DNA of 6,885 bases. Origin: Bacteroidota bacterium (GTDB lineage: Bacteria; Bacteroidota; Bacteroidia; Flavobacteriales_F; PHOS-HE28). The notes below the pieces were generated by a model. The model made no database searches, was not told the DNA's origin, and saw nothing but the letters and a program-made list of their open reading frames with translations. The DNA is taken from contig CAUJFM010000267.1 of NCBI GenBank assembly GCA_963169595.1, positions 1 to 6,885 on the forward strand, read 5' to 3'. Position 1 is the first letter of the stretch. Every line of letters starts with the position of its first letter. Positions 1-6,791 of the stretch are shown one piece after another. The position numbers were made by a program, and so were the translations under genes.

Positions 1-9
1 GGGGGGATT

Positions 10-56
10 GCGCTAGGAAGCGCCATCCCTTGAGGGGAGGCTTCAAGGTCAAGCCT
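10..56 (+). other. cluster of three small stem-loops at left edge
   Basis: Three consecutive short inverted repeats can be read here. GCGCT/AGCGC pairs 10-14 with 19-23 around a 4-nt loop. TCCCT/GGGGA pairs 26-30 with 34-38, with one wobble, around TGA. AGGCTT/AAGCCT pairs 38-43 with 51-56 around a 7-nt loop. The last stem shares bases 54-56 with the terminator hairpin that follows, so the two full structures exclude each other. This could be the structured 3' end of a gene or small RNA that begins left of the window. I do not recognise it as tmRNA, RNase P RNA or another known RNA family, and 5-6 bp stems also arise by chance in G+C-rich DNA. Confidence 0.3.
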
Positions 57-84
57 GTTATCGCTTCGCGCTAACGGGTTTTTT
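51..84 (+). terminator. Rho-independent terminator, + strand
   Basis: A hairpin pairs CCTGTTA.CGC (54-64) with GCG.TAACGGG (68-78) across a TTC loop. It has one T/C mismatch and one T-G wobble, and AAG before it can pair weakly with TTT after it. A run of six T (79-84) follows directly. The T run is only on the + strand side, so it ends a rightward transcript whose gene lies left of the window. No gene in this window ends here. Confidence 0.7.
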
Positions 85-130
85 CATCGCCTGCCCTCGC
101 TCAAGCTGCGCTTGGCTCGGTCAGTCAATG

Positions 131-160
131 AAAAAGCCCGGCCACTGCGTGGCCAGGCTT
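131..160 (-). terminator. Rho-independent terminator of the tRNA-Ser gene
   Basis: Read on the - strand, a 12-bp stem (bases 149-160 with 134-145, one T-G wobble) closes over a 3-nt loop and runs into a five-T tract (complement of 131-135). It begins 5 nt beyond the encoded CCA end of the tRNA gene, so it is the natural terminator of that transcript. On the + strand there is no T tract beyond two bases, so termination is expected in one direction only. Confidence 0.85.
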
Positions 161-165
161 GTCCT

Positions 166-258
<93 letters not shown>

Positions 259-286
259 AGATGGCCCACCTCGTTCGGCGGGGCGG

Positions 287-294
287 CAAAGATA
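287..294 (-). promoter_or_regulatory. Bacteroidota-type -7 box for the tRNA-Ser gene
   Basis: The - strand reads TATCTTTG, an exact match to the TAnnTTTG -7 consensus of the Bacteroidota primary sigma factor. It lies 28 nt upstream of the tRNA 5' end, which would give a leader of roughly 20-25 nt. The -33 element is not clean. A TTTG at 309-306 is only 11 nt away, too close for the usual spacing of about 19 nt, and the next TTG (329-327) is too far. The assignment therefore rests on the -7 match and on position. Confidence 0.6.
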
Positions 295-540
295 GAAGGA
301 AGGTGCAAATGCGCATCGTGCTCCTCCAACATCCGGTCGGGAACCGTCCCGGCCGGTGTCCAACACCGGTTCTTTCGTGGTCCGGGCAGCCGGTATGACC
401 GGGCTGGCTCCCGTTTGTCGGGAATAGGCCCCGGCTGGTCGAATTGTTGAAACCTAACGGGCGGGTAAGTCCGTTATGGCTCAGGTCTTTGCCAACTTCA
501 CGCCGCCGTTAACCGACCTCTTCGACCTCAGGAACCGCCT
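295..540. other. intergenic region between divergent tRNA-Ser and beta-helix gene
   Basis: I see no convincing gene here. Open frames that cross it read through the tRNA gene and are not credible. It contains a 7-bp hairpin (353-359 with 363-369) and a 5-bp TCCCG/CGGGA hairpin (409-413 with 419-423), neither followed by a T tract. It must hold the promoter of the + strand gene at 541, but no good TAnnTTTG box is present. An AGGA at 530-533, 7 nt before the ATG, is a possible ribosome-binding site, although Shine-Dalgarno use is weak in this phylum. Confidence 0.5.
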
Positions 541-3500
541 ATGCGCATCCGAACTCTGCTCATCCTGTTCCTCCTTCCGCTTTTCAGCCACGCGGTCATC
601 TACTATGTGTCGCCCTCCGGGAACGACGCCAACAACGGGACATCCACCAGCACCCCCTGGCGCACCATCGCCCGGGTGAACCAGCTGGGCTCTGCGATCA
701 ATGCCGGGGACCAGGTCCTGTTCCAACGGGGCGGCGTCTACCGAGGCCGCCTGAACGTGAACGACAACGGCACCACCAGTGCTCGTATCACTTATGGCGC
801 GTATGGCACCGGTGCCGCGCCCGTCATCAGCGGCAGCGTGGCCGTGCCCAACTGGGTGCAGTTCTCGGGCAACATCTGGCGCGCGCAGGTGGGACAGAAG
901 GTGCACCAGGTCTACTTCAATGACCAGATGCAGACCCTGGCCCGGTTCCCCAACACCGGTTGGGCCCGCACCGATGTGGCCAACAGCACCTCCACCACGG
1001 ATGCCACCCTCAACCAGTCCAGCGGCTACTGGACCGGCGCCACCATGGTGATCCGTACCACGAACTGGAGCTACGATACCGCCTACGTCACGGCCTTCAA
1101 CAGTGGGGTGCTCACCCACACCGCCACCGGCAACAACCTGGGTGCCCAGCAGTGGGGCTACTTCCTCCGCAACAAGCTGGCCCTGCTCGATGCCCCCGGC
1201 GAATGGTACTACGAGTCCTCCACCGGCTTCCTGTACTTCTGGTGCCCCGGCAACGCCAACCCGAACAGCAACCTGGTGGAGGCGGCGGTGACCGATTTCG
1301 GCATCTACTTCAGCTGGCAGCGCAACAACGTCCTGGTCACGGACCTGGCCTTCAAACACCAGATCGAGGCCTCGATCCGGATGTCGGGCACCTCCAACGT
1401 GGAGGTGGCCAACTGCACCATCAGCGATTGTGTGCAGGCCATCTACAGCACCGGTTCCGAGCAGAACTTCCACCACAACACCTTCGCACGGATCTACAAG
1501 ACCGCGGTGCACCTGCTGGACAACAACTCCCAGTTCAACAACAACACGCTCACCGACATTGCCCTGCATCCGGGTCTGGGTGAGAACAACTGGGGTTATT
1601 TCGGTGTGCGGACCACCGGCTCGGGCATGGTGATCCGGGACAACCGCTTCGAGCACATCGGCTACATCGCCCTGGTGATGGCTTCCAATGCGCTGGCCGA
1701 ACGGAACTACGTTCGGTGGGGCCTGCAGATCCTGAACGATGGAGGCGGTATCGCCATCGACAATGCCGATGGCATGGTGATCCGGCGGAACATCGTCATG
1801 GACATGATCGGTGACTTCGAGAGCGTGGCGCCTGAGCACACGAGCTATTTCGCCATCAGCCATGGTATCTACTTCGGGAACATCAGCATCCGCAACACGC
1901 TGGTGGAACAGAACACGGTGTCGCATTGCGCCAGCAGTGGCCTCCATGTGGACCATACCATGGTGAGCACGGGGAACCAGATCAAGGACAACGTGCTGTT
2001 CAATAACAAGGTGCAGCTGTCCATCTCCGACTATTCCAACTACAACACGCCCGGGGCCACGGCACCCTACCACGTACCCGCCTTCAATACCGTCTATTCG
2101 GGCAACGTGCTCTACTGTGCCACCAAGGACCAGTTGTGCATGAAGCAACTGCACGTCTACTCGAACAACTGGGTGGATTACGGGACCTTCACCAACAACA
2201 AGTACTTCAACCCGTACAATGAGCTGAGCATCCTCCGCTTCAACACCTTCGCCGGGGTATGGGAGACCTACACCCTGGAGCGCTGGCAGGCCGCCACCGG
2301 GAAGGATGCCGGCTCCACGCGCAGCCCGTTGCGCCAGGCCGATATGGCCACCGCTTCGGAGCTCTCCGGGAACCTGGTGCTCAACGGCACCTTCAACACC
2401 AACGTCACGGGCTGGTCGGGCTGGCCCAACAACGCCACGGCCACCTGGGTGAACACCCATCTGGACAACGGCGCACTTCGGGCCTATATCCCCAACAACA
2501 CGGTCTACCACGAGTACAACCTCCGCAGCCCGGATCAGTTCCAGATGCAGAACGGCCAGTGGTACCGCATGCGCTTCTCCATCGTGGCCCCCAACCATGG
2601 CATGCTGGCCGCGGCGGTGAAGGGCGTGACCCAGCTCACCGGCCCCAACACGATATACCAGCGCGACATCCCGTTCTCCACCGAGCGGCGCGACCTGGAG
2701 ATCTACTTCCAGAGCAACCTCTCCGACCAGGCCATCGTGCAGATGACCAACAACTTCACCATGCCGATGTACTACCTGGACAATGTCCAGTTGCATCGCG
2801 TGACGGTGACGCCCTTGGACCCCTTGCAGGACCATGTGTTGTTGTACAACGACCAGACCACGGCCCAGGCCATCGCCCTGCCTTCGGGGTGCTGGCACGA
2901 TGTGACCGGGACGCTGCAGGGTTCCTCCGTCACCTTGGAGCCGTTCACCTCGAAGATGGTGTACCGCGTTACCGGCACGGGCTGCTCGGTGCCCATTGCG
3001 AACACGGTGGGGGCGAAGGTCTTCCTGGGCGGGCCGATGAACTGGACCACCCTGCAGATGCGCGATGACCTGCGCGCAGCGGGTCTGGTGCCGACCACCG
3101 AGCCTTACACGAACCTCGGACTGAGCCTGGCCAATGCGGGGGCTTCTGTGCCTGCGGCCATGCTGCAGACCACCGGCGCCCAGGCCATCGTGGATTGGGT
3201 GGTGCTGGAACTGCTCACCAACCAATCCGGCTATCCGGTGGCCGAACGCAGGGCCGCCTTGCTCCGTGCCAATGGCGAGGTGGTGGCGGTGGATGGTTCC
3301 ACCCAGATCCCCTTCACCACCACCACGGCCGGCAAGTACCTTGTGGTGAAGCACAGGAACCACCTGGGCATTGTGGCCCAGAGCCCGATCGGCACCAATG
3401 GCGCGGTCATCGACCTCACGCAGACCTCCACCGTGGTCTATGGCGTGGAGCCCACCCAGGTGAATGGTACGCGCCGGGCACTTTGGCCCGGTGATGCGAA

Positions 3501-3726
3501 CATGGACGGGACGGTCCGCTACACCGGCCAGAACAATGACCGTGACCCCATCCTCAGCGAGATCGGCGGTGTGGTGCCCACGAACGTCGCCACTACCTAC
3601 AGTAGGTACGACATCAACCTGGACGGCGCCGTGAAGTATTCAGGCAACGGGAACGACCGGGATGTCGTGCTCCAGATCATCGGTGGGGTGGTCCCCACGC
3701 AGGTCCGCGCTGCACAGCTGCCTTGA
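541..3726 (+). CDS. secreted multi-domain parallel beta-helix protein
   Basis: A 1061-residue exported protein, probably acting on or binding polysaccharide at the cell surface or outside the cell; no reaction can be assigned. Residues 1-18 are a signal peptide with cleavage expected after S-H-A. The mature start, YYVSPSGNDANNGT with PW.TIA after it, is the usual opening of right-handed beta-helix proteins. Residues about 262-500 form the helix, with recurring Asn turns at N291, N313, N335, N368, N389, N417, N458 and N484, the first three 22 apart. Residues about 611-754 (from NLVLNGTFN to YYLDNVQL) resemble a CBM4/9-type jelly roll. Residues about 760-818 look like a small beta domain with cysteines C784 and C815. 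Residues about 825-975 are a module I recall from flavobacterial surface proteins. Residues 984-1053 are two D-x-N-x-D-G repeats. No typical type IX sorting tail is evident. It stands alone, convergent with batE. The ATG is supported by the signal peptide directly after it. The beta-helix fold is firm and the function is open. Confidence 0.85.
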   Translation: MRIRTLLILFLLPLFSHAVIYYVSPSGNDANNGTSTSTPWRTIARVNQLGSAINAGDQVLFQRGGVYRGRLNVNDNGTTSARITYGAYGTGAAPVISGSVAVPNWVQFSGNIWRAQVGQKVHQVYFNDQMQTLARFPNTGWARTDVANSTSTTDATLNQSSGYWTGATMVIRTTNWSYDTAYVTAFNSGVLTHTATGNNLGAQQWGYFLRNKLALLDAPGEWYYESSTGFLYFWCPGNANPNSNLVEAAVTDFGIYFSWQRNNVLVTDLAFKHQIEASIRMSGTSNVEVANCTISDCVQAIYSTGSEQNFHHNTFARIYKTAVHLLDNNSQFNNNTLTDIALHPGLGENNWGYFGVRTTGSGMVIRDNRFEHIGYIALVMASNALAERNYVRWGLQILNDGGGIAIDNADGMVIRRNIVMDMIGDFESVAPEHTSYFAISHGIYFGNISIRNTLVEQNTVSHCASSGLHVDHTMVSTGNQIKDNVLFNNKVQLSISDYSNYNTPGATAPYHVPAFNTVYSGNVLYCATKDQLCMKQLHVYSNNWVDYGTFTNNKYFNPYNELSILRFNTFAGVWETYTLERWQAATGKDAGSTRSPLRQADMATASELSGNLVLNGTFNTNVTGWSGWPNNATATWVNTHLDNGALRAYIPNNTVYHEYNLRSPDQFQMQNGQWYRMRFSIVAPNHGMLAAAVKGVTQLTGPNTIYQRDIPFSTERRDLEIYFQSNLSDQAIVQMTNNFTMPMYYLDNVQLHRVTVTPLDPLQDHVLLYNDQTTAQAIALPSGCWHDVTGTLQGSSVTLEPFTSKMVYRVTGTGCSVPIANTVGAKVFLGGPMNWTTLQMRDDLRAAGLVPTTEPYTNLGLSLANAGASVPAAMLQTTGAQAIVDWVVLELLTNQSGYPVAERRAALLRANGEVVAVDGSTQIPFTTTTAGKYLVVKHRNHLGIVAQSPIGTNGAVIDLTQTSTVVYGVEPTQVNGTRRALWPGDANMDGTVRYTGQNNDRDPILSEIGGVVPTNVATTYSRYDINLDGAVKYSGNGNDRDVVLQIIGGVVPTQVRAAQLP
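3490..3699 (+). repeat. tandem Ca-loop-like repeat at the C-terminus of the beta-helix protein
   Basis: Two in-frame copies with a 39-residue period (984-1014 and 1023-1053) share the pattern D-x-N-x-D-G-x-V-x-Y-[ST]-G-x-x-N-D-R-D, then a hydrophobic stretch and I-G-G-V-V-P-T. The acidic spacing D985-N987-D989 and D1024-N1026-D1028 resembles the calcium loops of dockerin type I and thrombospondin type 3 repeats. Calcium binding is inferred from spacing only. The copies have diverged at both DNA and protein level, so this is an old domain duplication and not a recent sequence repeat. Only 8 residues follow the second copy. Confidence 0.8.
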
Positions 3727-3734
3727 GCGTGAGC

Positions 3735-4499
3735 TCAGATCACCGTGCTGGTCCCTACAGGCGTCCAGCCCACGGCACCATTGGCCAGCTCGATCTCCTG
3801 CCAGCCGTTCACTTCCTGTAGCACGGTGACCTTGGTGCCTTTGTGCAGGATGAAGAGCACCACGCCCTTGGCATCAGGTGTACTGCGTACATCCACACGA
3901 GGGGTCATGATGATGGCCTCGTCCTGGCGGGCCAGGTCCCGTTGGCGGGTGTAGGCAAGCGCCGTACTGACCAGTGTGCCGGTGAAGGTGAGGGCCACCA
4001 AAGTGAGCAACACGCGGCGACCTGTACGGTGATGCACGAAGAGCAGCCCGGATAGCGAGAGGAACAGCAGTGCGCAGGCCCAAAGTGAACGACGTGCCCA
4101 GTGGTCGGGGTCGCTGCCGCCGAGGAAGCGGGCCCACCAGCTGCCCAGCGTGAAGGTGGGCATGCTGGCCACGCGGTCCTTCACCTGCTGACGGGCCAGT
4201 TCCAGGTTCGCGAGCACGTCCACATCGCCGGGAGCCAGCCGCAGGGCACGCTCGTAGTGCAGGATCGCCTGGGCCACATCGCCCATGCGGTAGTGGCAGT
4301 TGCCCATGTTGTAGAGCAGCCCGGAGGAGGTGAACGCGGTGTTCACGGAGTCATAAAGCGCCAGGGCATGGGCATGCTCACCAGCGGCATAGGCGGAGTC
4401 GGCCTCGATGACCAGGCGGTCGGCCTGCGCCTTGTCGAGGGCATGGGCGGTGTTCGCGACGAACAGCAGGCACAGGAGCAACAGGGTGGTCGGTCTCAT
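3735..4499 (-). CDS. batE: BatE-like TPR/SH3 membrane protein
   Basis: A 254-residue protein with the BatE layout of the Bacteroides aerotolerance operon. Residues 1-20 are a signal peptide ending T-A-H-A. Residues about 27-56 and 61-94 are two tetratricopeptide repeats; the second (LLYNMGNCHYRMGDVAQAI) is clear. Two hydrophobic helices span about 138-157 and 163-183, joined by a short Arg-rich loop. Residues about 194-250 look like a bacterial SH3 domain, with VDVRSTPDAKG, a central GTKVTVL strand and GWQEIEL...GWTP. The TPRs and the SH3 domain should both face the periplasm, where they could bind operon partners. Its ATG overlaps the batD stop as ATGA, so it is probably translationally coupled and has no obvious ribosome-binding site of its own. 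It is the last gene of the operon; the next gene converges on it 8 bp away. TPR/SH3 proteins occur elsewhere, so the name depends largely on the position after batD. Confidence 0.87.
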   Translation of the reverse strand: MRPTTLLLLCLLFVANTAHALDKAQADRLVIEADSAYAAGEHAHALALYDSVNTAFTSSGLLYNMGNCHYRMGDVAQAILHYERALRLAPGDVDVLANLELARQQVKDRVASMPTFTLGSWWARFLGGSDPDHWARRSLWACALLFLSLSGLLFVHHRTGRRVLLTLVALTFTGTLVSTALAYTRQRDLARQDEAIIMTPRVDVRSTPDAKGVVLFILHKGTKVTVLQEVNGWQEIELANGAVGWTPVGTSTVI

Positions 4500-6253
4500 G
4501 CGCGGAAGTGTTGTTCAATGGTGCCGATGAGCGCTGCGGCCTGTTGGTACAGGGTGCCCCGTGGCGTGTCCTCGATCGGGGCGAAGCGGGCCAGGTCGCA
4601 GGCCGTGATGAGCGCGCTGTAGCGCTGGGCGAGGGCCGTACCATCCGGCAGTCCGGACAAGCGCTCCTGGATGTTCTCACGCGTGCTCTCCGCAGGACCC
4701 AGACCGAACTTGTCCCCGAGATAGCCGTTCAGCGCCCTGCTCAAGGCATTGTAGAAGGTATCGCGCTCGTTGCGGTCCAAGGCCTGCCGGGCCAGGGCCA
4801 GGTGCCGTTGGGCCACCTTGTCGGCCTGCTTCCGCCGGGTGCCCACCACGTCCTGCGCGGCCTTCGTGCGGCGGCGGTGCCAGCCCAGCAGTAGCACGTA
4901 ACCCAAGGCTGGTGCCGCCATGCCGGCCGTCCAGGCCCACGAGCCGAACAGTTCCTTGCCCTGTTCGCGCAGCTGCAGGTCCCCGGTCCGGATATGCCGA
5001 ATGTCGGTGCCGAGCAATTGCACATCGGACTGCAGGGCCCGCTGTGGTACGGGTGCGGAGGCACTGCCATCACCGGGAGCCACCTCCAAGGTGATGGGCT
5101 CACTGGACAAGGTGCGGTAGGTGCCGGTCTTCGTGTCGAAGTAGCTCACCTGGATGGCGGGCAGTTCAAAGGTCCCGTCGTGGCGCGGGATGATGAGGTA
5201 TTGGAACTCGCGGCTTCCGCCCATGCCGCCCGCGTTCACGCTGATGCGGTCCACCACCTTGGGGTCGTACACTTCCAGATCGCCGGGCAGTTCGAGCACC
5301 GGCGCCTCCAATAGCTTCAGATTGGTGCGTCCCGTGAACCGCACACTGATGTCGACGGAGCCGTCCACCTCCACCTGGGTGCGGGCGGCGGTCACGGTCA
5401 TCTCCAGTTCCCCCACGGCTCCGTTGAAGTCGGTCGGCGCACCGGGTGGAAGGTCCAGCACGGTGTATTCCACGGCATTGCTGCGCACCTCCACGTTCCG
5501 GCCGGGGTTGAAGAAGGACCTGTCAATCACGCAGGTCTGCACGAAGGGTTCGATCCGCAGGGTCCCGCTGCGCTGGGGGAACAGCACCTGTTTGCGCAGC
5601 ACGGCCACCCTGTACTGCACACCGTTGATCGTTTCCAGCTTGTCCTCCCAACGGGGCTCTCCGAGGTCCACCTCCTCCACCCAGGCGTTGGAGATCTTCG
5701 GCATCTCCTTGGGCACGGACTGCAGGTTGGCATACCGTGAATAGAGCATGTAGGTGGCGATGACCTGTTCGCCCACGTAGCCTTTGTTCCGGCTCAGACT
5801 GATGGTGGTGAAGAGGTTGGGGTCGCGCTGTTGCCCCAATGCCGCCTGCGGGTCGCCTGGTCGGGTCGCATTGCCTTTCGTCACCTCCACCACGATGGGC
5901 TCGGTCTGTATCGTGCCTCCGCCCACCTTGGCCTGTGCCGGGCCGATGGTGTAGCGACCTGGTCTGGTTGCGGTCAGCAGCCAGGTCCGGGTCAATGAAC
6001 CCCTCATTTGACCATTGATGATGACCATGTTCGGTAGATCGAACGGCCCCTGAACGACCATCATGCCACCGAGGTCCGGGGCACCGAAGCTTCCCCGCGC
6101 ATTGGTGAGGGTGATGGAGAGCTTCACGTGCTCGCCGACCGCGATGGTGTTCCGGTCCACGGAGGCCTGGAAGGTGATCTCCTGGGCACTGAGCCGGGAG
6201 ATGCCGCCGAAGGTCAGCACGAGCAGGAGACCGATGGTAGCTGTGGTCCTCAT
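4496..6253 (-). CDS. batD: BatD family exported membrane-anchored protein
   Basis: A 585-residue protein of the BatD (oxygen tolerance) family. The signal peptide is residues 1-23, cleaved before Q24 (RLSA-QEITF). Beta-sandwich repeats follow. The diagnostic block is at about 57-124: GAPDLGG, then VVQGP, then INGQ, then TRPGRYTIGPAQAKV and TEPIVVEV. One membrane helix at about 438-458 separates the periplasmic part from a helical cytoplasmic tail (about 460-585) with a basic stretch (HRRRTK) just inside. BatD is thought to form part of a membrane complex with the VWA proteins BatA and BatB; its molecular role is not established. Start choice: an in-frame TTG at 6271 would add six residues, but the ATG at 6253 is preferred because AAGGA (6266-6262) lies 8 nt upstream and the signal peptide begins there. 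The batC stop lies one base before this ATG (TGACATG), and the batD stop overlaps the batE start. Confidence 0.94.
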   Translation of the reverse strand: MRTTATIGLLLVLTFGGISRLSAQEITFQASVDRNTIAVGEHVKLSITLTNARGSFGAPDLGGMMVVQGPFDLPNMVIINGQMRGSLTRTWLLTATRPGRYTIGPAQAKVGGGTIQTEPIVVEVTKGNATRPGDPQAALGQQRDPNLFTTISLSRNKGYVGEQVIATYMLYSRYANLQSVPKEMPKISNAWVEEVDLGEPRWEDKLETINGVQYRVAVLRKQVLFPQRSGTLRIEPFVQTCVIDRSFFNPGRNVEVRSNAVEYTVLDLPPGAPTDFNGAVGELEMTVTAARTQVEVDGSVDISVRFTGRTNLKLLEAPVLELPGDLEVYDPKVVDRISVNAGGMGGSREFQYLIIPRHDGTFELPAIQVSYFDTKTGTYRTLSSEPITLEVAPGDGSASAPVPQRALQSDVQLLGTDIRHIRTGDLQLREQGKELFGSWAWTAGMAAPALGYVLLLGWHRRRTKAAQDVVGTRRKQADKVAQRHLALARQALDRNERDTFYNALSRALNGYLGDKFGLGPAESTRENIQERLSGLPDGTALAQRYSALITACDLARFAPIEDTPRGTLYQQAAALIGTIEQHFRA

Positions 6254-6254
6254 G

Positions 6255-6791
6255 TCACCAGTCCTTGTCAATGGGTATGCGTTGTGCAGGACGCATCCGC
6301 TGCCGCACTTTCAGCTGCACATCGCGTTCGTTGCGTTGCAGGGCATCCAGCATGCGGCGGGCATCCTTGGGGTCGATCTGGCCAGGAGCCGCTCCCCGGC
6401 CACCGGGTTCTCCCGAAGGAGGTTGGCGTTGCTGTTCACCATTCTGGGACCTGTCCTGTTCCTGCCCATCGCGCTGCTTCGCCTGCTGGTCCTTGTCTTG
6501 TTGCTGATCCTGCTGGCCTTGCCCCCCTTGTTGTTGCTGCTGCTCCTGCTGCTGTTGTTGCTGTTGCTTCTCCTCCTTCAGCAGGGCCTCGGCCAGGTCC
6601 TTCAATTTGCGATCGTCCGGATGTTCGGCCAGACCGCGGTCCAGCAGTCGCAGCGCGGCCAGCTTATCCTTTTTCACGAACGCATGTGCGGCACGGTCGT
6701 ACCATTCGGAGGCCGGTGTCCGCTGGGCCATCACGGGAATGGATAGCGACACGCAGGCCAGCAGGACCAGGATATGGATAGGCCTGTTCAT
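6255..6791 (-). CDS. batC: BatC-like TPR protein with Gln-rich linker
   Basis: A 178-residue exported protein. The signal peptide is residues 1-22 (cleavage V-M-A before Q23). One TPR-like helix pair at about 29-66 (EWYDRAAHAFVKKDKLAALR...) precedes a Gln/Glu/Asp-rich linker at about 72-125. A conserved-looking tail at about 140-178 holds ARRMLDALQRNERDVQLKVR and ends I-D-K-D-W. TPR, then Gln-rich linker, then an ALQ.NE...KDW ending is the layout I know for BatC, which is thought to act as a periplasmic scaffold for the Bat complex. Having a single TPR puts it at the short end. The start is fixed by the ATGA overlap with the preceding gene, with AAAGG four bases upstream. The stop is one base from the batD ATG. 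Confidence 0.87.
   Translation of the reverse strand: MNRPIHILVLLACVSLSIPVMAQRTPASEWYDRAAHAFVKKDKLAALRLLDRGLAEHPDDRKLKDLAEALLKEEKQQQQQQQEQQQQQGGQGQQDQQQDKDQQAKQRDGQEQDRSQNGEQQRQPPSGEPGGRGAAPGQIDPKDARRMLDALQRNERDVQLKVRQRMRPAQRIPIDKDW
6528..6566 (-). repeat. CAR trinucleotide tract encoding poly-Gln in batC
   Basis: Thirteen consecutive codons (BatC residues 76-88) are twelve CAA/CAG glutamine codons and one GAG. The Gln-rich character continues more loosely to about 6420. The tract mixes CAA and CAG, which lowers slippage compared with a pure repeat. Any gain or loss of whole units would keep the frame. Confidence 0.9.

Noticed and set aside
444..473. Possible promoter for the beta-helix gene: TTG (444-446), 19 nt, TAAGTCCG (466-473)
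   Set aside because: The spacing fits, but the -7 element matches TAnnTTTG only at TA, T and final G, which is weak enough to be chance.
481..3363. A 960-codon open frame on the - strand opposite the beta-helix gene
   Set aside because: It is the exact in-register antisense of the real gene and stays open only because TTA, CTA and TCA are absent there. The product is rich in His, Gly and Val, with no signal peptide or domain, and its start is GTG.
4101..4894. + strand open frames opposite batD and batE
   Set aside because: They have no homology I can recognise and lie antisense to well-supported genes with domains and stop-start overlaps.
6254..6271. TTG start for BatD giving six extra residues
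   Set aside because: It would extend into batC and place polar residues before the signal peptide. The ATG at 6253 has a better-spaced AAGGA.
6063..6781. Two overlapping + strand open frames opposite batC/batD with a Leu-rich segment
   Set aside because: The Leu/Val-rich stretch that looks like a membrane region is just the complement of the poly-Gln codons of batC. The - strand genes explain the sequence fully.
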